Assembly (NCBI GenBank): GCA_026770575.1
Contig: MU657169.1
Location: 226,657 to 289,425 of the forward strand
Source: Pelagophyceae sp. CCMP2097
Taxonomy: Eukaryota; Sar; Pelagophyceae
Direction: 5' to 3'
Length of the DNA stretch: 62,769 nt
Shown: positions 36,603 to 46,470 of the stretch, in pieces
Position numbering within the stretch: position 1 is the first letter of the stretch
Layout of the letters: each line of letters opens with the position of its first letter
The notes under the pieces: model-generated
Told to the model about the DNA's origin: nothing
Seen by the model: the letters and a program-made list of their open reading frames with translations, nothing else
The model's database searches: none
Program-made: the position numbers and the translations under genes

Positions 36603-37183
36603 GAGCAACGGCCGGCCGCCCACGCGGCGGGCTATATGGCCCTCGAGCTGCTCGCCGAGGGCGACGTTTAGAGGTGGCTCGTTTGAGTGTTCCACGCGCC
36701 GGAAGCAACTAGATTGGGTGGACCACGCGCCAATTAAGCACCAAATTTCAAAAATTGCGGTTCGTGCTAGGTTATGGTAAACAGCCAAAATTGTCGACGT
36801 CGTTTGGCCCATTGAAAAGATATTTAAATATTTACGACCAGGTTCTGAAATATTGAAGAGGTGTTTTGTTTAATTCAAACAGAAAGTCTCTCGTTATTTT
36901 GATGAATTTACATATAACGGCTCAAACTAACCTCATATTGCAGTCAAGCGTTCAACGGAACAACCGCAACACTGCGCGCTTTCCGTTCGACGGCGCGGTC
37001 GCCGCGCGTCTGCGTGGCTGCTTCGAACAAAGAGGTTGCTTAGACAAGTCACAGTTGAATGGGAAGGATACAATTCCGCCGTTGAGCGCTCGAGAGTTGG
37101 CGGGCGGCGGTGTTTTCGTTCCAATGGGTCTGCGGGGCCGTCCTTTGGCGGACCGGGCCCGCCGCGGCCGCGGGGCGGCGCCG
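36603..37183. promoter_or_regulatory. AT-rich spacer upstream of the GAF gene
   Basis: From about 36710 to 36960 the sequence is much richer in A and T than the genes on both sides (for example tatttaaatattt near 36822). It sits upstream of the GAF gene and just past the stop of the RRM/helical-repeat gene, both on the minus strand, so it should hold the promoter of the former and the 3' end of the latter. No gene is seen. Confidence 0.5.
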
Positions 37184-40100
37184 TCAAAGGGTCGGGGTCT
37201 GTTTGAGCCAGGACTGCATGTCGGCATCCGTCATGTCCGCCATGACGCTCAAGGTCAAATCCGTCATGTCCGCTATGACGCTAAAGGTCAAATCCCCAGC
37301 TTTCCCGCTGCGGTGGTGCGCGCTGCGCATGACTTCCTCGTGGCCGCGCAAGTCCTCGACGAAGCGCGAGTTTCCGGCTTCTAAACGACGGACGACGTAG
37401 ACCTGATAGAGGAGAGAGAGCTCGGCGTCGATCCATTTCGCCAGCTTGGGCACCGCGGCCGCCGAAACGCCGTCGAGTAAATCGGGCGCGTCGTGGCTCG
37501 AGGTGCAGACTGCCCACGCCATTTGCGCCAAGCACGCGGCCGGGAAAGCTGAAAGGTCGCGGCGCAAAGCCTCGGTAGTCAGAATGTGAAAGAGTTGGGG
37601 CGCGCGGACGCCGGCGCGCGCGTACGCCCATAAAAGGTCCGCGAGCTCGCATTCGATGCACGCCGCCACGACCTCTGGATTGGTAACGAGGTGCTTCGCC
37701 GCGGCGTCGAAGAGCATCGGCGCGTCGACGCGCACCGTCGCCGCGGCCCAGAGCGTCATCGAAAAGTCGCTCGGTTTCGCGCCGTGCATCTTTCGCGGGA
37801 ATTCGGCGGAAACGGCTTCGAAGAGTAAAGGCGCCTCGACGCCCGCCTTTGCGATGGACCAAGCCGTGAGCGCGAGGTTCTGCGCCGAAAACGTCCCAAT
37901 GCACAAGACGCTCGCCGTTGCGAGGGAAGCAAAGAGCGCGCGCCGCAGGTTTTCAGAGGCCCTTGACTCCTTTTCAAAGTACGCCTGCGAGGCCGGCCGC
38001 GGCGGGCCGAAGGCACGGCCGTTGTCGCTGAAGAGAACCGCTTCAGCCCCCGTCAGCGCCGGCCCGTTGCCCCTGGGGCGGCTCATCGTCGTCGTGCTCT
38101 CGCCGTTGACGTGGGACCAGACCAGTCGAGGCCTTTTGCGCATGGGAGGTGTGTAGCGGTCGCTCGTGGCGACGAGCCCCTCATGCTTTGCCAGCGCCCA
38201 GGCCAGCATGGCGAGCTCGCGCGCCTCAAACTCGAAAAGCAAAGACGGCGCTTTGACCGCGACGGCGTCGAAGAGTTGGGGAGCGGCAAGGCCGGCGCTT
38301 GAAAAGGACCAGGCAATGACGGCGATTTCTTGAGCCAGAAAGTCGTCGATCCGGTCCGCGGCGAGGATGGCCACGTCGCGGAAGAGCTCGGCGTCGGTGC
38401 ATTTCGATTTGGCAAAGGACCAGGCGATGTTCGAAAGCTCTTGCGCGTTGGCAGCGACGAGCTTGCGGTGGCCGTTCGCTCTCAGCTCCCGCGAGATGGC
38501 GGCGAAGAGAGGGGCGTCGCCGAGGGCGAGGCGTTGCTGCACGATGGGACTGCAGTTGTTGTCTTTTCGCTGTGCCTGGCGCGCCGTCGCAAACGCCCAC
38601 GCCACGTTGACCAAGCCCATGGCGCTGATTTTATGCGCGTTTCCCGAAACCCACCTAGAGAGGTTCACTTTTTTTGAACAAGTTCAGAACTGAGTTCAAA
38701 AACGCACTGCCCGAGGCTTTCAAGCAGCGCCTCGTGCGACAGAGCCGCGCCGTTCTTCGCATAAGCCCAGCACAGCATCGTCACGTCTTGCGCCGCCATC
38801 GAACGTGAAGGATGCATCGCCCGCTTTGCCAAAGATTCGAAGAGCAATGGGCGCGCGTCCACGACGGCCCGCAGCGTTGCCGCCGGATGCTTGGCATGCG
38901 CCGCCTCGAGCGTGGCGTAGGCCCATGCGATCAAGGCGACGTGCGACGCCTCGAGTGTGTCGGCCCTTATCGAGGCTTCTGCGGCGATGGAGCGCAGGAG
39001 TGCTGCTTGGTGCGGGGCGTCGACGTCGTCGAGGCGAGCCTTTGCAAAAGACCAAGCCAGCAGAGCCAGATGCAGCGACGTGCACCGCGCTATGACGCGC
39101 GCGTCCGCCGAGGGCGCTGCGACGCCCCTAGCTCCGACGCCGCCCGGAGTCTCGGCGTCGACGGTGCCGTGCGCGACCCTTTCGGCGATGGCCTCGAAGA
39201 GCACGGGCACGTCGACGCGCGCCGTCGCAAACGCCCAGGCCGTGCCGGCGAGCATGTCCGGCGGCAGCGTCGGGGCGCGGCGCAGCGTCTCGACGGCGAT
39301 TGCCTCGAAGAGGTCGCCGAAATCGCCGCCGCGCGCCGCCGTAGAGTAGGCCCAGGCCACGCGGTGCACGTCGCGGTCGCTGAAGAGGTGCATGCGCTGA
39401 CCCGCCTGGACAGCCAGCGACGCGAAGAGCTCCGCGCCGGGCGGGCGGGACACGGCCTAGAGCGTGAACGGCGTTGATGAAGGCACAAAGTGTAAGTTCA
39501 TCTTGGTCCGGGATTCCGAAGCGCGGCGCGGCGGCAGACTTTTGCCTTGGCAAAGGCCCAGGCGGTGATGGTGATGGTCAGCGGCTCGAACGTTTGTGCG
39601 AGGTTGCGCGAGTTGACGTGCCGCGCCAGAGCGTCAAAGAGCGCCGGTCCGGCAGCGCCGCAGCGCGCGGCGCCCCACGCCGTCGTCGCCAGCGCAAAGT
39701 CGTCCCAGGCCTCGTTGTCCAGCCACCGCGCCACGCGGAGCTCGAGCAGTTCGAACCGCGAGTCGCGCGACACGCTAGAGGCCGGGCCACCGCGCGCAGA
39801 CATCTTCAGCTGCGTCAGCACGCCGAGGCGGTGCATCGCCGCCGCCAGCGTCGCCTAAAGCGCACGTGTGGCGCCCGCGCCGCGATGCGACGCTGCCCTC
39901 GTGGCTCACCTGCGAGAAGAAGGACCCGTGCTTTGTGTGCAGGGACAGCACGCCGTCGACGTCCGTCGCCGAAACGCGCCGCACCAGCAGCCGCGCCGCC
40001 GAGGCGCGCGCCGCGAGCAGCTTGGCCGCTGGCGTGCCGGGCTTGGGCGCATCGGCGGACGGCTGGCGCTGCGCGCCCGTGGCGCCGAGGCTCGCGAGTT

Positions 40101-40752
40101 CGTCCCAAATAACGTCCCAGGCCACGTCGAGGGGCGGCCGCGCGCCCCGGGCCCCGACGTCGGCGCCGCTTGAAAGCTTGGCGCCGCGCGGCGGCGGCGC
40201 GGTACGGTCGGCGCGGTCGGCGTGCTCGACGGCGAGGCGGCGGCCGTGGAGGAGCGCGCCGTCCATCGCGCGCCGCAGCACCTCGGCGTCGGCGCCATCG
40301 GCGAGGCCCACGACGGCGAGCGCCGCCGTCCGCGTCGCGATCTCGAACGGAAAGTACGTGCCGCGCCGCCACCGCGCGTCCGGGCCGACGAGCTGCACGT
40401 CCGCCACGGCGCTGTCGCACGCCGCCGCGCGCGAAAACCTACGCCACTCGCGGTGCGGCCTTGGCCGAGATGCAACCGAAAGGCCCGTTCAAACGCGCGC
40501 GCGGCGGTGTTTAGTCTGGGCGCCGCTTCGGTACGCCGCGCGCAGCTCGTCCGGCGTCGTGGCCGCGGCGAGGTTGCTCACGAGCAGGCCGCGGCCCGCC
40601 GCCGGCAACCGCGCCGGCCGCACAGCCGCCGCCGGCAACCGCGCCGGCCGGAAAGCCGGCGCCGGCCGCGTCGGCCGCAAAGCCGCCGCCGTCGACGACC
40701 AGCGCGGCTGAGGCAGCGCTCGGCCCGCGCGGCCCGCGAGGCCCGCGATCAT
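37184..40752 (-). CDS. RRM protein with FASTK/OPR-like helical repeats, probably organelle-targeted (5 exons, 1,093 aa)
   Basis: The start at 40752 gives an Arg/Ala/Pro-rich, acid-free leader (MIAGLAGRAGRALPQPRWSS), typical of a mitochondrial or plastid transit peptide. Exons: 40752-40535, 40438-39910, 39854-39540, 39456-38708, 38654-37184; all junctions match in phase and the total is a whole number of codons. Splicing exons 1 and 2 rebuilds an RRM: GRGLLVSNLAA, TPDELRAAFSRA, VADVQLVGPD, then RRAMDGALLHGRRLAVEHAD. After it come more than ten helical repeats with signature NAQELSNIAWSFAKS and F/LxxLAxxAWAxAxxG, spaced by about 38 residues, like the FASTK, RAP and OPR repeat proteins that bind organelle RNA. 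No C-terminal RAP domain is seen. RNA processing or translation control in an organelle is the likely job. The combination with an RRM is unusual. Confidence 0.78.
37233..37305 (-). repeat. 33-bp direct repeat at the 3' end of the RRM/helical-repeat gene
   Basis: Two adjacent units (gtcatgtccgccatgacgct... and gtcatgtccgctatgacgct...) encode DLTFSVIADMT and DLTLSVMADMT, with a partial third copy at the left. They add a short acidic, threonine- and methionine-rich tail after the helical repeats. Confidence 0.75.
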
Positions 40753-41014
40753 ACGCCCTGGGCCGGCCGCAAGGGCATCACAGACCTGTTGTTGCAACCC
40801 AGCTTCCTTTGGTGAGTCACCAAAAGTTGGCCCGGGCCAAGGGAGCAAGGCGGGCCCGCTCGAGCGCTCGCGCGATGTCGCTAAAAGTTCAACGGCCCCA
40901 ATAACCTCATCGGCCCCAGACAAATCTTCAATTAGATCAGAATTTATTATTAAATTTTCCAGAAATGATCGTTATCGTCTCTGGCTGGCCAGCGCGTCGC
41001 AGGTCGACGACACA
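40753..41014. promoter_or_regulatory. Divergent promoter region
   Basis: A 262-base spacer between two genes that point away from one another. Its right half is AT-rich (tcaattagatcagaattt near 40928). Both promoters should lie here; no TATA box can be placed with confidence. Confidence 0.5.
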
Positions 41015-42104
41015 ATGGGCGACGCCGCCGTGCCCAAGCCGTGCTGCGTCTGCGACGGGCCGTGCAAGCACTGCACCAAGTGCAAATCGCAGCACTACTG
41101 CTCGAAAAAATGCCAGCTCGTCTACTGGTACGAGCGCGGGCACAAGGCGCAGTGCAAGCAGATGGCCGCCGACTTCCAACAGCGCCTCCTCGACTCGCTC
41201 ACGCCGGAGAATTTGATTATCAAGGAGGCGCTGGTCACGAGCGGCGCTGTCGAGGACGTCGCGCCGGCAGCTTGTTCGACTGCGGCGCGCGCATCGGCTG
41301 TTCGAGCGACGGCGACGCCGGAGATCAAGGCCATCGTGGTGCCTGTCGACAAGCCGGGCTGGAGGCGCGGCACGTGTGCCATCTGCCTGGACCTGCTTCC
41401 ACTCGAAGGTGACAGACGAACATTCTACGAGTGCTGCTGCAAGGCTATCTGCTCGCCATGCTTCGACATGTGCGAAGAGCACGACACGCGCTGCCCGCTC
41501 TGCCGAACGCAGCGACACGAGTCGGATGCCGAGTGGGTGCGCCGGGTGCAGAAGCACGTGGACGAGGGCAACGCCGAGGCGCAGGTCGAGCTCGGAGCGG
41601 GCAGTCCAGTTTTACGAGCGTGCTGCGGTGCAAGGATTCGCAGTGGCTCAGAATGCATTGGGATTGTGTTATCAAGGTGGGGCCGGCGTCGAGATCGACA
41701 AGGAAACCGCCGTGCTATGGTATCGACGCGCGGCCGAGCAAGGCTATCCTGTCGCGCAAAATTATCTCGGCTTGGCGTTTTGCAACGGCGAGGGCGTGGC
41801 GCAGTCGCACGAGGAATCCGTGCGGTGGTTCCGCCTCGCCGCGGCGCAGCGCGACGCGAACGCGCTCTACAACCTCGGCGTGTGTCACGCATACGGCCAG
41901 GGCGTGCCGCAGTCGCACGAGGAAGCCGTGAAGTGGTGGCGCCTCGCCGCGGCGCAGGGCGACGCGAACGCGCTCTACAACCTCGGTGGGTGTTACGCAA
42001 ACGGCCACGGTGTGCCGGAGGACTACGACGAGATGCTGCGCTGCTTGAAGCGCGGCGCGGCCGAGGGGCACGTTGCGGCGGCGGCGGCGCTCGAAACGCT
42101 CTAA
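41015..42104 (+). pseudogene. MYND + RING + Sel1-repeat protein, frameshifted
   Basis: From ATG 41015 the first frame has a MYND zinc finger (CCVCDGPCKHC, CKSQHYCSKKCQ, WYERGHKAQC) and then a RING-like finger (CAICLDLLP, YECCCKAICSPCFDMCEEH, CPLC). It reaches AEAQVELG near 41599 and there loses phase: the next frame begins AVQFYERAAVQGFAVAQN and carries four complete Sel1 repeats (such as YNLGVCHAYGQGVPQSHEEA) to a stop at 42104. About 17-20 residues of one Sel1 repeat are missing at the junction, and there is no room for an intron. Either the gene is broken, or the assembly has an error here. Intact relatives would be adaptor-type ubiquitin or protein-interaction factors; I infer this from the domains only. 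Confidence 0.7.
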
Positions 42105-42118
42105 GACTTGACTCCTGA

Positions 42119-42470
42119 TCCAAGGGATCTCGGAAACACGTGACTCGTCATCCAAGGGCTCTCGGCGCGAATCGCGGCAGCCTCGGGTCGGCGGCAATCA
42201 TGATCCGGCCGCTCGATGCGACGCATGATTCCAGCAGACACTCTCCTGCTCTCCTCTTTGGGCCCCTTGGAGCGCCCCCGGGCCTCCACCTCCTAGGGCA
42301 CCCCTCGCCGGGGCCCTCGGCCGTCCAAGGTCAGAAGGCGAACCAAGCTCTGAAAAGGACGTCGAGGCTCGCGGGTTCCCTCGCGCGCGGCCCGAGCAGC
42401 CGGGATGCCCTTTGGGGTCGTCGCGGGTCGACGGGCTTGGTGTTAAGTGCCGTGGGCCGCCGGCGGTCCG
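42119..42470. other. Intergenic region between convergent genes
   Basis: This spacer lies between the 3' ends of the MYND gene (plus) and the exonuclease gene (minus). It is GC-rich; no gene, terminator or repeat could be supported. Confidence 0.5.
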
Positions 42471-45400
42471 TCAGACGAGGCCCGTCGGCGGTCCGTCTGC
42501 CTGCGGCGCGCCCGGGGCCGGCCTAGCCCGGAGCGACGCCGCCGGCGTCTGCCGGCGCCTCTTTGGCTTCTCGTCAGAGGACGCTTCGCCGTTCGACGGC
42601 GGCGCGGGCTCGACGGCGGGCGCCTCGACGGCGGCGGGCGGCTTGGCGGGCTTTGTTCGCCGACGCGTTGTCGGCGCCGGCGCCGACGACGCGGCGTCGG
42701 AGGCCTTTGTGGCCTTTGTGGCCTTTGTGGCCTTTGCGGCCTTTGCGGGCACGTCGGCGGGCGACTTGGCCTTGCGCGGCGCTTTTGCTTTTGCCGGCAG
42801 CGCGGAGGCCTTTGCTGGCAGCGCGGCCTTTGCGTCGGCGGGCGCCTTGGCCTTTGGCGGCCGCTTGCCCGGCGGGGCGTCGTTCGAGTAAGGGCCCCGG
42901 TATCGGCGCTCCGTCAGCTCGCGGTTCGCCGAGATGCGCTCGGCGAGCGGCGTCGGGCGGTGCGCCCGGTCGCGCCGCTTCTGGAGCTTTTGAAAGTCGA
43001 CGGCCGCCGTCGCCTCTAAAATGCGCGGCTCCAGCGGTAGGCGCGCGAGCTGCGAGGTGGGCGGGGGCGGCGGCTCGCCCGCAGCGCGCTTTCGGCGGCC
43101 CTTTGTCGGGCGCGCCGGCTCCGAGGCGGCGCCGCGCGCTTTGGGCGCGTCGTCGCGCCGCAGCGTTGTCCACGTGCGCGGCGGGGCGTCGGGTTGGCGG
43201 TGCTTGTCGAATTTTTTCGATATCGCGCGCAATTGGTCAACGTCGTAAAGGGCGTCAGAGGCCCTGAGCGCTTTATGAAGCGCGCCGAGGCGGTCCGGCA
43301 CCAACTCGGCGGCGGTGCGAGGCATGACCGCCGCGCAGTGCGTGTCCGCGTCCAAGTAGTCGTTGCCTAGGTGATTCGGCCTTGGTCCACAGGCGCGACA
43401 AAGGATTCGGGCGCGACCATGGAATTCAGGTGCGACCAAAGCCGTGGCAACGGCACAAAGGCGTCGGAGGAAGATCGAGCCGGCGACCGAACCCCCGCGG
43501 CGTCCAAGGGGACCTCTGTGTGTCGACGGCGCGGGTCTTCGCTGGCCGCGGGCGCGTCGCGCGATTTCGAGAAGCGCGCTGGCTTGAATCCTTGGCCACC
43601 CCCGCCGGCGATGAACTCGGCCACGTCGTGCGCAGACCTTTGGAGACGGGTGAGGCGGAGATGGCGGGTGTTCATCGAAAGATTTCCCCGATGATAGACG
43701 AGTCACGACGCTGCTCTTCTACGGCGCGAGCGCGTGGGCGTATCGGAAGCCCATGTCCGCGCAGTTGGCTGTGACGTACAGCTCCGCGGACCAGAGAAGC
43801 CCGCGGAGGTAGGCGGCTACGATTTCAGTCGTTGAGGATGAGATGAATTTGCCCTCCAAATCCTTCTTGACTGCCGCCACCGCCGACCGCGAGGCCACCA
43901 GTTTATCCATGGCCGCCACGGCCCCCGATTTCGCCGCCTTCTTCGTGTCGGCCCCTCGCCGCACGTTGAGCCCGTTGTCGGTGACGCAGCAGGACCAGAG
44001 AGGAGCTGAAGTCGCTTCAAAGGCAAAAGTCGCCTCGGGGAACAAAACGCGGAGAGCCTGCACCGGCTGCGAGCCGCCGTCGCCGTCGCGCGCCGCGTCC
44101 TCCGCCGCTCTTGGTGAACCGCCCAGGAGCCTGGCGAGCAGCGCGAGGGCCGCGATTCGCCGCGCCTCGAGTTTCGATTCGCTCACGCCACCGCTACACT
44201 TTGCCGGCGCCTCGGCGTACAGATTATCGTCGGCGAGCGCGTCGTCCAGGTTAGGCGCGTCGCCGTCCGCCGCGCCGTCATCGTCCGCCGCGCCGTCCGC
44301 CGGGCCGCGCGGCGGCGCTGCTCGAGACGCTGTACAGCGCCAGAGTCGCTCCTGCGTCGAAAAAGTGATGGTCCGGTCGTCGTCGGCCTCTCCATCTTCG
44401 TCTGCTTCGTCGTCGGCCAGCGGCTCGCGCTTGAACTTTTTACTTTTGACCACGCCCGTATGGTGCCACGACTTTGCCTTTCGGGCCGCGACCAAGCGGA
44501 AGAACTCGAGGAGAAAGGGCCAGTTCAATTCCGGCCCGCTTCCGACATGGCCAGAGTAGTCGAAGAAGTGGTCCAAATCGAGCTCGCTCCCCTTGCGGTC
44601 CATCTTCGCCGATCGGACGGATGCGGTGTACGCTTCCACACAGGCTCGAAAATTGGCGCCCCTCAACTTTGGGACGTAGTCGTTCCCGCGCAGCAAAAGG
44701 AGCATCAAAACGTCGTCCCGAGTCCGCGCCAAAGCCGCCGTCGGGAACTCTGTCGCTAAAGAGCGCGCGAGAGCCCAGCTCGAAAAGACGCCGTACAAAG
44801 GCCGCGCAAAGGGCCGTAAGACCTAGAATCTGTACGATGCAGGCCCGCCCTCAGCCTCTCTCGTTTGAAAGACGCGGCGGTGGTCAGTTCTCGAAAAAAG
44901 TCCGTTTCGACAGTCGACACGGGTCCGTGCGGTGGGTTCGATTTCGTTCCAGTGGTCCGCGCCCAGCGCCAAGCTCGCCAGCGACCTAGCCCAATGTCGC
45001 AACACGAGACCCTTTCTTCGAAGAGGAACCTTGCACCTTTCATCGAAACGCACTGGAGGACGACGTCGGCGTCTCCGGAGACGAGGGCGGCGGTGCCGCG
45101 CTTCCGTCTCGGGGCGAGCTCTCGGAGCCATTGAACAAGCTTGATTTCGCCTTCGCCGGCTCGTCGCACCCCAGACACAAAAACAGTCACGTTCTCCAGC
45201 GAGCCTCTGCGCTGCAGGCGGTCCCAGGCGTAATAGACCAACGCCTCGGAGACGACGTCCATGAGAGGCGTGCCCGGCGTGATCAGAAGCGAGTCGATGC
45301 CCTTCTGCGCTGCGCCGTCGCGCTTCAGGTAGTCCGCGTCGCGGCGCTCCCGCTGGCGCACCTACGGACGCCGTCGGACGCCCCCCGTCTGCCGCTCCCC

Positions 45401-46086
45401 CGTCTGCGCCGCTCCAGGCGCGGGTGCGTGCGAGCTTGGCGAGGGGCGCGGCGCCGTCTAAAGCGAGCACCAACGACTTGCGCGGCGAGGCCACTCGCAA
45501 AACACCATCCAAAAGATAAAACAGCTGCGCCACCGCCTGCTCCTCGGTCCTAGCGCGCCGCACGGCCACGTGCACCTGCAACGCAGGCCTCTTGGTGGCG
45601 ATGCGGAGCTTTGGACCCGTCTGATCAAAGGGCAAGCCTCGACGACTCTCATTGATCAACGCCTCTGCCGCCTCTGCCGTCGCAAAGGGTTGGGACGCGG
45701 GAAACCCGCGAATTGGTTGGCGTCCACTAACACATGATCGAACTGCGCTCGCGCCGGAGGGCAGCTCACGATGCGGTACGTGTCCGCGCCTACCGCCCAG
45801 ATGCAGAGGCGCCGTGCGCAAGGACGCAGAGGCCGACACCGCGCAGCAAGGCGGCGGAGGCGCGACGGGCTGCACGAGCTGCCCCGCCAGAGACCCCCGC
45901 GGGCAGCGGAGGCGCCCGCTTTGTAGGTGACGCACCCCAGAACGGATCCTCTGCGACCTTTGCGAAGCCGGCGATGCCGTGGCGCGACACGTCTCGGCGC
46001 CGCGCGGCGGCGGTGGGCCGCGGCGGCGTGGACGGGACGAGGCCCAAACTGCCGCACCACAGCGCGCACAATGCCAGGCGCCGCAT
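42471..46086 (-). CDS. XRN-family 5'-3' exoribonuclease with N-terminal targeting-like extension
   Basis: Start at ATG 46086: MRRLALCALWCGSLG resembles a signal peptide, followed by VPSTPPRPTAAARRR and then HGIAGFAKV, which matches the usual XRN start (GIxGFxxWL). Intron 45839-45790 (donor gtgtcg, acceptor ggtag, phase 1) joins exon 1 to FDHVLVDANQ. All core acidic residues are visible: VDANQ, LALDGAAPLAKL, AGEGEIKLVQW, SGDADVVL, RGNDYVPKL. ATGs, introns near 45690-45590, 45440-45360, 44960-44830 and 43700-43360 are implied by frame changes, but I could not place all boundaries; some would need GC donors. The C-terminal part (43020-42471) is a Lys/Ala/Pro-rich disordered tail with KAT repeats. 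It should degrade 5'-monophosphate RNA. If the leader is real, plastid or secretory-route entry is implied. Confidence 0.72.
42700..42760 (-). repeat. 9-bp tandem repeat in the exonuclease tail
   Basis: The word gcctttgtg and its variant gcctttgcg repeat about six times in a row. On the minus strand they encode KAT/KAK triplets (KAAKATKATKATKA), part of the low-complexity basic tail. Confidence 0.85.
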
Positions 46087-46470
46087 GCGCCCGCCCGCCG
46101 AGGCGCCAACACTGCGCGCCACCTCGGTGTCAGCGCCGGGCGCTAGCGCAGGCGCAGCTTTGAAGATCGACGGCGTGACCTGCGTCGTCGGGCTGCGCGT
46201 CCGTGCGGCGGCGTCCGTGAGGCACCGCGCTTTAGCGACTCTGCGTGACGACCTCGGCGGACGGGCGACTTTAGAGCTCCCACAACTGTGTGCTCCCCGG
46301 TGGCGCCTGGCGGTGGCGGCTGGCGGCCTCTTGGAGTCCATTCAATGAGAATCTCATTAAGATGTTTAAAATGACCGCGTGGGTGCGATATGGGGTATAT
46401 ATCAAAAGGCGTCTGTGCGCGGCCGGCGTGGGTGCGCCTGCGGCGTGCGCGGGGCACGGCGTCGAAGCGG
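46087..46470. promoter_or_regulatory. Spacer upstream of the exonuclease gene and downstream of the giant membrane-protein gene
   Basis: The minus-strand sequence gatatatacc near 46390-46407, inside an AT-rich patch (46340-46410), resembles a TATA element about 300 bases upstream of the exonuclease ATG. The remainder should hold the 3' end of the giant gene. No coding sequence is seen. Confidence 0.35.

Noticed and set aside
42700..42760. 9-bp repeat as a possible CRISPR or satellite
   Set aside because: No spacers, and units are codon-sized repeats in the frame of a low-complexity tail.
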